This document shows, piece after piece, positions 22,819 to 34,358 of a stretch of DNA of 64,000 bases; within the stretch, counting starts at the first letter, position 1; the number at the start of each line of letters is the position of its first letter. The notes beneath the pieces are model-generated. The model had not been told where the DNA came from and did not search any database. It worked only from the letters and a program-made list of their open reading frames with translations. The stretch comes from Ahaetulla prasina. Its lineage: Eukaryota > Chordata > Lepidosauria > Squamata > Colubridae. The stretch covers positions 17,643,020-17,707,019 of the forward strand of contig NC_080546.1 of the NCBI RefSeq assembly GCF_028640845.1. The letters run 5' to 3'. Both the position numbers and the translations under genes were made by a program.

Positions 22819-22860
22819 TCTCCAGTAGCAGGGATGCTGTTGACTTGTGACACGTGAGCA
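22819..22860 (-). CDS. FAM13A: FAM13A internal exon (AHVSQVNSIPATG)
   Basis: A 42-nt exon lies between acceptor TATACAG (AG 22862-22861) and a consensus donor GTAAGT starting at 22818. It completes the Ser codon left by the previous exon and encodes AHVSQVNSIPATG plus GA, which becomes Glu with the first base of the next exon. Mammalian FAM13A has AHVPQVSNVSATGE at this place. Phase is 2 in and 2 out. It is too short to appear as a long open reading frame and was found by following the phase and the family sequence. Confidence 0.92.
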
Positions 22861-23925
22861 CTGTATAAAAAGACGTTAAAAATTGGGTGTTATTTCTGAA
22901 GAATATTAAGAAAAAATGGTTCAAAAGTTCATTTAAGTGCTAAGTGACAGATTTAAAGACACAGATTTACTGAAAATTAAGCAATTGGTTCCAAACAATA
23001 GCGCATATGCACTGAAATGTGTTTAGATGTTCAAACCTATCATTCAACTCTTTAAGATGAGTAACAGAATCTTTTTTTTAAAAAAATTACAGATCTGTAT
23101 TGAAACAACCATGATGACAGAACATATATGAGAATTATGACTTTCTGGGAATAATGATTTCCCCATTGTTTCCAGCAAAGCAATTGGCAACAATCCCAAA
23201 CCTCTGAGACAGATGTAAGTATATATACAGCAAATGAAGAAATGCTGGCCAGTCTCATATATTTTGCACAAAATTTAAACACATACTTTAAAAACCTATC
23301 AGTAATATGTGAAGTAATTGATTTAAAAGAAAGGAACATAAATCAAACTCAATGTAGCCGAGTCCATCATATTTGATCAGCAAGAGTTTTTCCCCCATAG
23401 CTAATGAAAGCCAAATAGGAAAAACCATGATGTAAAAAATATATTTGGAGCTGTTTTCAATTCTTCTGCCTCACACAGACTCATTAGTTATTGTCAAGCC
23501 CCTGAAATGTTACTACAAATAGTCAGGGCAACATGTCATAATTTCTCCCTGATTTAATGATGGAAGCAGATGTGCTAGGAAGCCTTGAGGATTCATGGCC
23601 AAAGATTATGTCTTTAAACCATAAGGCAAGATTATATTTGAGACTGGGACAATCCCCTTTCCTGGCCAGCCTTTGATGACTCAGCTTTGCAGATAAGAGA
23701 GTCATATGATATGTTTCTGAGGGCAATATTTAATAAATGATGTTTCTGTGAAGCATAAAAAACAGTTTATTATCTTTATTTTATTAGTTACGATAGCTGG
23801 CTAACTTACCTGCCTACAAATCAAGGCAACATCACTAAAGGAAGGACTAAGTGAATGCTATTCTGTGAAATGTGTAACCCATACCATGCCAAGAGAACAA
23901 GAAATTACCAGTCACAATTCTGTTA
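22861..23925. other. Intron, no feature recognised
   Basis: AT-rich intron upstream of the 22.8-kb exon; no repeat or exon identified. Confidence 0.5.
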
Positions 23926-24350
23926 CAGGTAGTCCTTGACTTACAACTTGTTAAGGAACAAGTTACATAATTTTTTTAATTACCTATTATGTAATATGAT
24001 ACAATTACATAATAAAAGTATTTTACAAATTTACTGTAAATTTGTAAGTAAGACCAGAATGCAATGAGAGTGAAGTAGGTATAATAGCCATAATTTTATA
24101 TTTAAGTCAAAAAGATGAAAGGTTTTGTAGCAATGATTACGAGATGTCAGAGGTCTATTAAATGCAGGTAGTCCTCAACTTACAACAGTTCATTTAATGA
24201 CTGTTCAAAATTACAATGGCAATGAAAAAAGTGACTTATTACTGTTTTTCACAGTTACAACCTTTGCAACATCCCCACAATCACCGTGATCAAAATTCGG
24301 ATGCTTGGCAACTGATTCATATTTCTTTACAGCTGTTGTAAGTACAATTG
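23926..24350. mobile_element. Composite repeat: unknown ~220-bp segment plus Tigger-like MITE
   Basis: Begins with a MITE terminus (CAGGTAGTCCTTGACTTACA), then 23947-24165 is an AT-rich segment containing GACCAGAATGCAATGAGAG and AAGGTTTTGTAGCAATGATT, then a second MITE terminus CAGGTAGTCCTCAACTTACA opens a truncated copy. The same order with the same junction recurs at 59356-59938. Confidence 0.75.
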
Positions 24351-24989
24351 TAGATTTAGCTCCTTCTTTAAAGTTACCTCACTACTCTCTTCTTTTTATA
24401 ATCTATCCTATCTAATATATAATTTATCCTATCTCCATTGCTCTTAAGTTCATTTTTTCCCCTTTCGTGCAAAAAGTTCATAACGGGAGACATCTGTTTC
24501 CAAGATGGAATTTACAGGTAAAGAAACTGATGGAGTACAGATTTCAAGTAAAGGGCAAGGAGGGAAAAACTTAAGTGTAGATTTGCCCTATCTTCAGGGT
24601 GGATTTGCCCTATCTTTAGGCAGAGTGAGGCGGTCAACTTAGGCTACGTATGTTGGGAGGCCTTAGGTGGCCTCCCTTCCTTGGAATCAGTGCAACTTTT
24701 GGGTCATTGCCAAGTTCTCAGAAGATTCAATGGTCAGTCCAGTTGTCTTTTGTTATGTAATGTTTTATAAATGGGCATGGGGGGTAGCTTCATGCAACAA
24801 GATGTCTCAGGTTAGTACTGTTTTTTCTCTTATACTATTTTTCCAGTCTAAAATGCATCCTTCTGAAAGAGGTTTTATCAGGGAATTGTGCAGCTGGTGT
24901 CCAAATTAAGTCAAGAGACACAAACTTGTAGTTTTATATAAATATATTTTACATCTAAATATACACCAAACAAAATTTTCAGGCAAACA
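24351..24989. other. Intron, no feature recognised
   Basis: 24581-24622 has a small direct repeat of GATTTGCCCTATCTT. Otherwise nothing. Confidence 0.45.
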
Positions 24990-25118
24990 GCAGCAGCATC
25001 AGGTAAAACCCGCGGCGTCACGTTGCTGTCACGTGATGGTTCACATTTTTTTCCCTTTGAGAGCTGGGGTGGGCGTGGCGTGTGACACATCCGGCCCACC
25101 AGTTTGACACCCCCTGAG
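24990..25118. mobile_element. Short hAT-type MITE end (AGTTTGACACCCC)
   Basis: Right end AGTTTGACACCCC and GGGGTGGGCGTGGCGTGTGA match, inverted, the element at 27183-27303. Confidence 0.6.
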
Positions 25119-26383
25119 GTAAATCACAGAGCATACAGTACACACAGAAGAAAAAAGGCAGAAAAGAAAGGGAAACTCCCCTCTACACCCACAGGAACCA
25201 ATCACAGCGCAGATTGCCTCACGCAGGAGCCAGTAGTCAACCAATCAACCATAACTATGTGTTCTGGCTCACTGCACAACCCCACTGCTCCAACTACTAA
25301 ATTTAAATATCTTAACAAGCTTCATTTCAAAATAGCCTGTTTGTTTCCAGCAAGAAATAAACCTAGGGCTCATATTAGTATCGTCTTATGTAATTGACAC
25401 ACTATCTTTCTGATGTAGTCCCAAGGTGGACTACTTTTAAAACAGTAAATATACAAAAAGCAAAATAAGAAACAAGATTCAACCTTTTTCACAACATCTG
25501 AAACAGAGTAGTAACTGCTATGTATTGAGAGACCAGCAACAGATCATCATTTTTCACCACTTATTTTTTCTGTTTTGGAACCTTCTACTTACTCATGGTA
25601 AAAATATTGGAAGGAGACATTTCCACATAGTCCTGGCTAGAGTTGAAGGGTGCGGTTTAAATTGCATAACAAGTAAATAAACATTTCAGTGTAGCCTCAG
25701 AGAAATATATCTGATATCTGCTATCAAATATATTACCATAGTGATAGCCTTCTACCTGGTGGACTTTCTGGCACAATTCAACAAATTCATGGAGAATAAG
25801 AACACCAATGGCTACTATTCAATATTACTGTACTATCTTATCAATTACCTCTGGATAGGAGACAGCGTGTGTCTGGATAACACCACTTGCAAAGGAACAT
25901 GTGGTGAAGAATGTTACTTAAATCTTGTCCAGCTTGTGAATTTTTAGTTGGACACTTAGCTGGGATCTAGCCAGCATTTTTCTTCATAAACAAGAAAAGG
26001 TTGCATCAAAGGACTCACCTCTATGTTATTTAAACAATTCCTTTGGCATTGGATGATTTAATAAAAATTAACCTATTGCCAAATTCTATCTGTTCCCTCT
26101 CCACAAAGCATCTGTATGAAGAGCAACACTGAATGCAACTTTTCTTCAGTCCCAACGTTTTATCGGGGCAAGCAAAACATTTTTCCCTGGGCTCCGCCTG
26201 GTTAAATGCATAATCTATTGACACTCGATGTTCATATTGTTTTGAAATATGCCCTGTTTACCTAATCAATGTGGTGCCAGCAGTATTCACCTGATCACGT
26301 GAAAGGCAAGGCACAGAACATTTTTCATATGTAGATAGTGAAGGTGCTTCTGGTAGACAGTGCCAAGTGCAAATAAATCACCC
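25119..26383. other. Intron, no feature recognised
   Basis: AT-rich; no repeat family or exon identified. Confidence 0.45.
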
Positions 26384-26397
26384 TTCTTCCACTGTTA

Positions 26398-26751
26398 AAA
26401 GGTAAAGGTTCCTGTCACACATATGTGATAGTCATTCCCGACTCTAGGGGGCGGTACTCATCTCCGTTTCAAAGCCAAAGAGCCAGCGCTGTCTGAAGAC
26501 ATCTCTGTGGTCATGTGGCCGACATGACTAAATGCCAAAGGCGCACAGAATGCTGTTACCTTCCCACCAAAGGTGATCCCTATTTTTCTACTTGCATTTT
26601 TTACCTGCTTTCGAACTGCTAGGTTGACAGAAGCTGGGACAAGTAACAGGAGTTCACCCCATTACGCAGCACTAGGGATTCGAACCATTGAACTGCCGAC
26701 CTTTCGATCGACAAGCTCAGCGTCTTAGCCAGTGAGCTACCGCATCCCTTT
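26398..26751 (-). mobile_element. Sauria-type tRNA SINE with 14-bp target duplication
   Basis: Full-length minus-oriented copy: tail AAAGGTAAAGGTTCC, body phrases GGGGGCGGTACTCATCTCCG and CAAAGGCGCACAGAA, head GGATTCGAACCATTG. Flanked by TTCTTCCACTGTTA (26384-26397, 26752-26765). Confidence 0.9.
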
Positions 26752-26819
26752 TTCTTCCACTGTTAGCCAAGTAGAATGATAACTCGTGCCAGCAGAGAGG
26801 GACTGCTTTGGATTTTGTT

Positions 26820-27350
26820 GTTCAAAGAATTCTGACAATTGGGATACAGAAGAAGAGCCTTCTCTGCTGCAGCACCTGGCCTTTTGAACATCTTACCCTC
26901 CAAGGTAAGATTTGACCTCACCCTCATTTCCTGCCACAAGAGCCTGAAAGCCTGACTTTGCTGGTTGGCACGGGAATCCAATGTTGGAGTATCACACTGG
27001 AGGTGACTGCTGGATTGATGGCAGACTCCACCTGCCTTCTGGACTCACTGCTCTTCACCTGTCCATCTTTTTGTTATCATACTGATGTATTGTGTTCTTT
27101 TTCATGTTTTATTGCTCTATTATTTTACTTTTTGTTCAGTTTACACTCTTTTCATTTCTTCCTTTTTATTGTTGTACGCCAGGGTTGTCAAATTGGTAGC
27201 CTGTGGGCCGGATGTGTCACGTGCAGGCCATGCCCACCCCAGCTCCGTGAAGGGGAAAAAAGTCACGAAACGGCAACATGACGCGGTGAGTTTGACACCT
27301 GTGTTATAGGCTGCCTAGAGCAGCCGTAGAGATAGGCAAATAAATTTAAA
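26820..27350 (+). mobile_element. LINE 3' end (L2-like), interrupted by a short hAT MITE
   Basis: The reverse-transcriptase-like end, with CTGCAGCACCTGGCC and CATCTTACCCTCCAAGG, is followed by a T-rich 3' UTR. A hAT element at 27183-27303 (CAGGGTTGTCAAATTGG to GAGTTTGACACCTG) splits it from the GGCTGCCTAGAG end and the AAATAAATTT tail. Confidence 0.55.
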
Positions 27351-28274
27351 TTTAACAAATAAACTTTAAATGTTATAACTTTCCATGTGACATTGCAGTT
27401 TGCTGTGTCCATTTCCCACTGTCTTCTGACTGTACCAGAATCCTTAATATTATTCTTCAGTCTTTAAGATGTAAAACAACTACAACTAAGTGGACATTAA
27501 TAAGATTGTTTGCAGTGGTCTCATTTCTTCTGTCATGTATTTTATTTTTTAATCATTCTTATTAGGTAAAAGTAGTACACTTCCCCAAATGTGGTATCTA
27601 ACAGGATTAATAATGGAAACATAATCAGTGTTTTATATCACTGCAATGGTTCTGATGAGGGTTTCCTGTCACTGTTTTTCCATGGTGATTAGTGATACTC
27701 AATTTTTTTTCTTCAAAGTTACCATGACAGGTATACAGAACTATATAAGCTATATGATATCAATTTATCCAAGCTGAAAAAGCATGTATTTTGGTACTTC
27801 ACGTAAGTGTCCAGAAAAATGTTTAAAGCATTTTAAAGGGATGCTTAACATGAACATCTGGTGCTATCATACTGCCCACTGAAAACGCTCTTATATGTGC
27901 TTTTCTGTAATTGTCTCACTTATCCTATTCAGCATGCCCATTATAAAATATCTCTGCAAAGATTGAATTTTGCAATTTTGGGATGGACTGTTATGATCTT
28001 CTCAAAAAGCATTTCCAAGCAATGCAGGGGATACCTAGACAGATTAATCTTTAGGACTAATCTAACCCAGATATCATCTTGTCACAGAAGGCTTTGCTGA
28101 GGATGTGCTTGCTCTTTGACTTAGTGACTTTCTTATTTTCAGCTTGTTGTTGGGCAAACTTTTCTCATAAAGGGACAAACTAACCTAGGAGCTGGAAAAG
28201 GAGCTGGAACATCTGGAATGGTTTTGCTGGGGAAGACTGCAAGAGGCCAACCAAAGAGTTGGCTAAGAAGGTGG
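27351..28274. other. Intron, no feature recognised
   Basis: AT-rich intron with no identified family. Confidence 0.45.
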
Positions 28275-28282
28275 CTTCAATC

Positions 28283-28733
28283 CAGGGGTGAAATGCTCCC
28301 GGTTCGGACCTGATCGGCCGATCCAGTAGCGATGGCGGCGAGTGGTTCGGAGAACTGGTAGCAAAAATCCCTGCCCCTCCGTCCATGCCCACCCAATCGC
28401 CTGGTCACCCGCTTGCCACTTCTTTTAAAGAATGCTTTTAAAAGGTAAAAAAAGGGCTCTGACGATCACAGCTGAGCCGCGCAATCGTCAGAGCCTTTTT
28501 TTTACTTTTAAAAGCATTTTTTTACAACCTATACAACCTATTAAATGCTTTTAAAAGTAAAAAAAAAAGATTGCACACCACAGCTGATCACCCCCCCCCG
28601 TGCTGTTCTATCTACCCATGCCTCCTTTTGGTATGCACTGTGCGCACACCTCGCATTTGGTGCATGGTGCGCACTGTGCATGCACATGTGCAGTGAGCGA
28701 ATTGGTAGTAAACCGGTTCAGATTTCCCCACTG
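28283..28733. mobile_element. hAT-type MITE, 451 bp, perfect 8-bp duplication, internal hairpin
   Basis: CAGGGGTGAAATGCTCC to CAGATTTCCCCACTG, flanked by CTTCAATC (28275-28282, 28734-28741). Inside, GGGCTCTGACGAT and ATCGTCAGAGCC with AAAAGTAAA flanks form a long inverted repeat (28435-28520). Confidence 0.87.
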
Positions 28734-28741
28734 CTTCAATC

Positions 28742-30082
28742 AGGTTAAATTCCATAAACAATCAGGTATGGCAAAGATGAGCACTTGACAGGAAGATGAA
28801 GACATGAAACTAGGAGAGAAAATCTGCAAATTTGTGTAAAGTATGGCTTAAATTTGCCTCGATAATTTAAATTAGCCAAAAAGTTCCTGTCTGGCAAGAT
28901 CCATACCATCTCAACAGGGATAGAGAAAAAACTACAAGCAAAACTAAATGTAATTCCAAATGAGGCAAATTTGCAGCCGTACTGTTCTTAATACGATGCA
29001 CGTTGTTTACTCAGTCTGTTTGGGTGGGGAACAAGGGAATACAACAGGAACACTTTCAAGCCCCTGTGCTCCTCAAAGACTCTGCAACATTTGCAGCACA
29101 GATTTTAAAAGGAGAGAGGGAAAATATATACACAATGTTCCCGCTAATTGGCAAGCCTAAGGCATTGTGAGGTCCTTGGAATCCGGACAAGTCTCTACTG
29201 CATCCACCCAGTATGTTACATAACTGTCTGCTCTCAATCACTGTACTTTGTGTACTGCATAAGTTGCAGCCCACATCCTTCATATGTTTACATTTGTTGC
29301 TCTGTTGTTATATCACACAAATAAGTCTACAGTGAGTTGAATTTGGGCGTCAGGAAATTCACAAAACAGTAAGGGGAACAAAGGAAAATAAACAGCTGAC
29401 TGGCACTGTGGTTATCTGGGCTGCAAAGATCTACAAGACCACCAGGTGACAAGGAAAGCAACTTGCTTTTTGCTGCCATCTATCGCCCAGCTGGTTTTTT
29501 GCGAGCCAGAACAGCAGCTCTAAACAAAACAGATGCTGGCATCAAAAATACCCAAGCCATTCCTCTTTAATTTTTGTAATGAGGTTGCAAAGGCAAAGGC
29601 TGGAAATCACTTAAATATGAACATCCACTTGTCATCACAAGAGCATAAAAGGGATGAAGTATCAACCACTGGCCAGCCTTCATTGTCTCTTCCTGCCAAA
29701 CTTATTTCTCCTAGCAATCTAGCCCAAAAGCCACATATTTCTATTCTTAAACACTAAAATGGGAGTGAAGTCCAATTAAACTAAGATATCCTTACACAGT
29801 CCTACAAGTTAGCAATAACAACAACCAGCATCAACCTTTCCCACTGTGGTCCAATCAATAAACCATTATGAAGAAACCATGGCTTACTGCAGGGCAAATG
29901 CAGTTTGCATGTTGTGGGTGGATATCTATCTGTTGTAGATCTATAGATTCTCTTAAATCATTGTCTAAGAAGAAAATATTTTTGGGAAAAACCTTTGCAA
30001 CTGGCTAGTAACAGTCCTCTGCAGCTTTTTCTTATGAATCAAGCGTCCAAACAGAATATAAATAAAAAATATATATAAATAC
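28742..30082. other. Intron downstream of the 30.1-kb exon, no feature
   Basis: No recognised repeat apart from low-complexity AT runs near the exon. Confidence 0.45.
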
Positions 30083-30124
30083 CTCAGATAGAATGGTGAT
30101 AAAGGCCTTTCATCCTCTTGGGAA
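30083..30124 (-). CDS. FAM13A: FAM13A internal exon (first exon shared by both isoforms)
   Basis: A 42-nt exon follows a T-rich tract ending TTTTTAG (AG 30126-30125). It reads T|TCC CAA GAG... and encodes SQEDERPLSPFYL plus AG, then donor GTATTT at 30082-30081. It enters and leaves in phase 2, so length is a multiple of three. SQEDERPLSPFYL is identical to the mammalian FAM13A segment as I remember it, which makes it the strongest single identity marker in the window. Both the exon at 63731 and the alternative first exon at 41425 feed into it in the same phase. The donor is weaker than its neighbours (GTATTT). Confidence 0.93.
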
Positions 30125-30670
30125 CTAAAAACAAAATAAAATATCTTTGTCATTAGCATGTTCATTTCTATTTCTTTTTTTGCAAGCTAATTAGTATAAC
30201 AGCAACCAGATCAGAAGAAAGGAAGAGAGCCCAAAGACCGTATGCTGATTTGTGATATTAAAGCCAACAGCTTGTTAAGAGAGAGGAGCAAATTAAATAT
30301 TAAATTGTGTTCTTTAAGGTGGAACCACAAATACCTGCAATGGAAGAATGGAGGCTGAAATTAATGGAGCTGGCACAGATAGAAAAAGCAACTGGCCTTG
30401 ATTAAAAAAAGAATATTTTTGTCTAACTTTATTTCTACTTAGAAACCGCTTTTGAATTTTTAGCTTGAAACCGAAAGAAATGAAACTTTAAACCCTGGGA
30501 TTTTATGATTAGATTTGTTTATGATTACATAAATACTGCGTATTATGGTTTATTCCAGTTCAGGGTCACTGTATATTATACTAGATGGTTAACTTTCCTC
30601 CATCAATTTATCTCTTAAAAATTGCAATTCCATTGCAAGGAAAATTATAAATGCCACCACATGAAGAAAC

Positions 30671-30801
30671 TGGGGTGGGTTTCAAAACCTGTTGCTACCG
30701 ATTGTGCTTCTGCGTATGCACAGAAGTGTCCAGGCATGTGGGCGGAGCCTCCTGCCCCCGGTTCGCCCGATCTGGGGTGAACCAGTAGCAACCCACGACT
30801 G
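30671..30801. mobile_element. Short hAT-type MITE with 8-bp duplication
   Basis: GAAGAAAC flanks both sides (30663-30670, 30802-30809). Ends TGGGGTGGGTTTC and GCAACCCACGACTG; interior GCCCGATCTGGGGTGAACC. Confidence 0.8.
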
Positions 30802-30924
30802 GAAGAAACTCACTGAGATTAAAATGCTATTATTTAGCTGCTGACTGTGTTCAGGTATGCTCCAGTAACTAAAATCACTTCTAAAGTGAGATGCTCTGTT
30901 TCATTTTTCCATCTCTATCTCCTA

Positions 30925-31290
30925 TATCCGTGATGGCGAACCTATGGCATGTGTGCCACAGGTGGCACATGAGCCGTATTAGTGGGCACCCGAGCTCAGC
31001 TCTGCCAGCTGATTTTTGGGCCTTCTGGGCCTATCAGAAGTTGGCAAACCGGCTGTTTCCGGCCTCTGGGGGTTGGAGAAGGCCGTTTTTGCCCTCCCCA
31101 GGCTCCAAGAAAGCCTCTGGAGCCTGGGAAGGGCAAAAAACAGGCCTACCAGGTGCCATCGTGTGCCAAAAGCGGGGGGAGTGCGGGGGGTTGCACACAC
31201 ATGTGCGGGGCACACTGAATTATGGGTGTGGACACACATGCATGTGACACACACACCCGCGCTCCCTCCACTTTTGGCACGTGATGGTAA
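30925..31290. mobile_element. hAT-type MITE (GTGATGGCGAACCTATGGCA)
   Basis: The left end is intact; the right end TTTTGGCACGTGATGG is shorter. The GC-rich interior has two GCCTCTGGAGCCTGGGAAGG-type inverted phrases that yield spurious long frames on both strands. Confidence 0.75.
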
Positions 31291-31774
31291 AAGAAATACA
31301 GACATTTTATGATGGGCTAGTTCCATTGTTGCCGATTTTTCTAGTCTTTGATGGATATGAGGTTTGCTGGTTTGTTCAACACTCAATGATTAGCCACAAG
31401 GACATCTTATTAATGCCCATGACAAAAACCTATTGTACTCAATGAGATTCCTGCTACATAAATGGCTTGTTAACAGGCTGACTGACTTTTCTGACAGAAC
31501 TGTGAAAATGATCCGAGTACCTGCTATGAAAAAGTGAGTTTTTAACTTAAAGCAGCTGTCCACAGGCCTTCCTAAAACGAGTTTCAACATATGGCCAACC
31601 ACAGAAAAAAGATAGGAGATGTTTTCAAGGAAGCCTTTTTTGAGAGCTGAAGGTGCTGAATCTGGGGGAAAATAAGCTCACATAAAGATAGGTATCAGTG
31701 AGCTAAGTGTAATCATTATCTGCTGCAAAAATCTTTTCAAGCCATTTCATGGATCAGCTTTACCATTACGGCTA

Positions 31775-32103
31775 AAGATAAAAGTAAAGGTTTCCCCTAT
31801 CTAGTCATATCCAACTATAGGGGCAGTGTTCATCTCTCTTAGCCGAGAGAGCCAGCCAATGACTTCCGTGATCATGTGGTCAGCATGATTATATGCCAAG
31901 GTGCACAGAACACTGTTACCTTCCCATTGAAATTGTACCTATTTATCTACTTGCATTTGCATGCTTTCGAACTGCTAGGTGGGCAGGAGCTGTGCCAAGT
32001 AACCAGAGCTCACCCCGTCATTAGGTGCTTGGGTATTGAACCCAAGCTGTCAGATTTCCAGCTGAGAAGCTCAGTGTGTTTAACCACGGAACCATCATAT
32101 CAC
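31775..32103 (-). mobile_element. Sauria-type SINE, diverged
   Basis: Minus-oriented, with the AAAGTAAAGGTTTCCCC tail, TGTGGTCAGCATGATTA body and a decayed tRNA head near 32070-32100. Confidence 0.78.
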
Positions 32104-33161
32104 CTGTCATTACTGCTACAAGGATCCAAATCATACTTACACTGGACTTCAAGTTAAAGAGATGCTTCTAAGCACTTGTTAAGGTTCAGAATATTTTACC
32201 TCTCAGGTTGACATTCTGTTACCCTAATGCTACAGTAAAGTAATTTCCATTCATTTCTTCCAAGAAATTCTAAGGTTGTGTGAGAGCTTCAGGAACAGTT
32301 AAATATTGACTTAACTATAAGGGTGAAAAATCCGTATAGTCTACAAAAGTCTTCTAAGGGCAGAAAGTTCAAAGCCTTCTAGCCAAGACCAAGGTTTAAA
32401 AACGGATCTGCTACCACATTCACATAGTCGTAGAGTTTCCAGAGAGTTTATGGACCATGACATCCTGATTAAATATTTGGGTACTAAAATCAATTATTTT
32501 TGGTTGCTGTGCTATATTTAATTCTTTCTACTTTGACCTTAGATTAAAATACCCCAGATAAAACTGATTTCCAGGAACACTGAGAAAAAATAAAATAAAA
32601 ACACTACTGACAAGCGGCCAAATTTCTACATGCAGAATGGGCACCTCAGCTTGCAGATGGGGAGGGGGAAACTATCATTTTTGTTATTCCCCAGTTGAAC
32701 AGAAACTTTGTGCAATCAGTTGTTTGCCAGATGTTCTGCTTCCTTATTTGCATCGATTCTTAAGACTAAACATTTAAAACTAAGTTCGCCTCCTAGCAAG
32801 CTGAAGTAGCACAGATCATTCATGCTATTGCACATGTAAGCCATTTCTAGACATCATCTGTGCCCCAAAACACACACAAACTATTTTCTTAGATCTTAAG
32901 GTGTCAGGAGCTATGATGTTTTCCCCTGTAGACTTGAACTGCATTGCCGCTTTGCACATCAGGTTAAAAGCGAGCGTGTTGATTTTAGCTTAATCTGAAG
33001 GCAAACTTTGTTTTGTTGATCTTATTTTCTCCTTATCAGTTGGATACCTTGGCAAACCTTTTTTGTAAAACCCTTTTTGCAAACAGATAATTATTATGCC
33101 TGGGCTTTTTCAGAACGACTTAAAAACACGGATCTAAAATATTTGGTATATCCTTGAGTTA
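32104..33161. other. Intron, no feature recognised
   Basis: AT-rich; nothing identified. Confidence 0.45.
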
Positions 33162-33169
33162 CAATAATG

Positions 33170-33356
33170 CAGTGCTTCTCAATTATTTTCTGTCATGGCC
33201 CCCTAGGAAGAAGAAAACATTTTTCGCGCCCCCCGCGCGACTGTAAAACACGGGGCTTAGCTTGTTATGACAGTGTTTGCCGAGGTCAAACGCGCCCCCC
33301 TTTATGGAGCCTCACGCCCCCCCTGGGGGGCGCGCCCCACTATTTGAGAAGCACTG
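33170..33356. mobile_element. hAT-type MITE (CAGTGCTTCTCAA) with perfect 8-bp duplication
   Basis: CAGTGCTTCTCAATTATTT opens and AAATAGTGGGGCGCGCCCC, complemented, closes it; CAATAATG flanks both sides (33162-33169, 33357-33364). It inserted beside the left end of the next MITE. Confidence 0.88.
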
Positions 33357-33361
33357 CAATA

Positions 33362-33755
33362 ATGCAAGTAGTCCTCAACTTACGGCTGCAATTGAGCCCA
33401 AAATTTATGTTGTTAAGTGAGACATTTGTGAGCTTTGCCCCATTTTATGATATTTCTTGTCACAGTTAAGTGAATCACTGCAGTTCATAAGTTAGTATTG
33501 TGGTTGTTAAGTGAATCTGGCTTTCCCATTGACTTGGCTTGTCTGAAGGTCTCAAAACAGGATCACATGAACCTGGGACACTACAACCACCATAAATGTG
33601 AGTCAGTAGCTAAGCATCCTAATGTTGATCACATGACCACGGGGGATGCTGCAAAGGTTATAAGTGTGAAAAACAATCATAAGTCACTTTTTTCAATGCT
33701 GTTGTAACTTTGAACGGTCACTAAATGTACTGTTGTAAGTCAAGGGCTACCTCTA
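33362..33755. mobile_element. Tigger-like MITE, near full length
   Basis: AAGTAGTCCTCAACTTACGG to AAGTCAAGGGCTACCT, with all family internal markers (TTGAGCCCAAAATTTATG, GATCACATGACCACGG). Followed by a (TC)n and poly-T run to 33795. Confidence 0.85.
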
Positions 33756-33939
33756 CCTTAGCAAGTCTCTCTCTCTCTCTTTTTTTTTTTTTTTAGATTG
33801 AAAAATGGGAGTGGGAAGAACTTATATAAACCCATAATTGAAAATTATTTTGAAAGTTAGATCAAGTCCCTGTTAGGAGAAGAACGCTTTCATTTTTGTT
33901 CAGCTAAACATCCTCTGATAGGATTCAGAAAATGTTCCC

Positions 33940-34358
33940 TTCTCAACCTTTAAGCTTTAAGATGTGTGGACTTCAACTCCCAGAATTCCCCAGTCAGCAT
34001 GCTTTATTCTAAAATCCAAGAATTCTAAGCTTCTTGGATGAGAAGCAAAACATCTTCAAAGAAAAATCAGAAAGTCCAGTTGCCTTTTGAAAAAGCACCT
34101 TTGGGACATTGTTTTGGATACTTCATTCTCCAGAGCAACTCAGAAAAGCAAGGTATATTCTAGGGTTAAGGTTAGGGTTACTCAACACACAGGCCACTCA
34201 TAGGCAATTTGCCCTGGTTATTGCACTACGATTTTAATTTTGTTTGCTGATATGTTTATAGTATGCTATATCCTTTTTCTTGATTGTCCTTAGCTGCCCA
34301 GAGTGTACATATCAGATGGTATGTAAACATACGGTTTGTAAATAAATAAATAAATAAT
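33940..34358. repeat. Fragments: hAT palindrome half, GATGAGAAGC repeat, LINE tail
   Basis: 33955-34000 is half of a hAT palindrome (GACTTCAACTCCCAGAATTC). 34025-34115 is the AAGCTTCTTGGATGAGAAGC repeat up to CACCTTTGGGACA. 34195-34358 ends CTGCCCAGAGTGTACATATC and an (AAAT)n tail like an L2-type LINE end. Confidence 0.55.
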
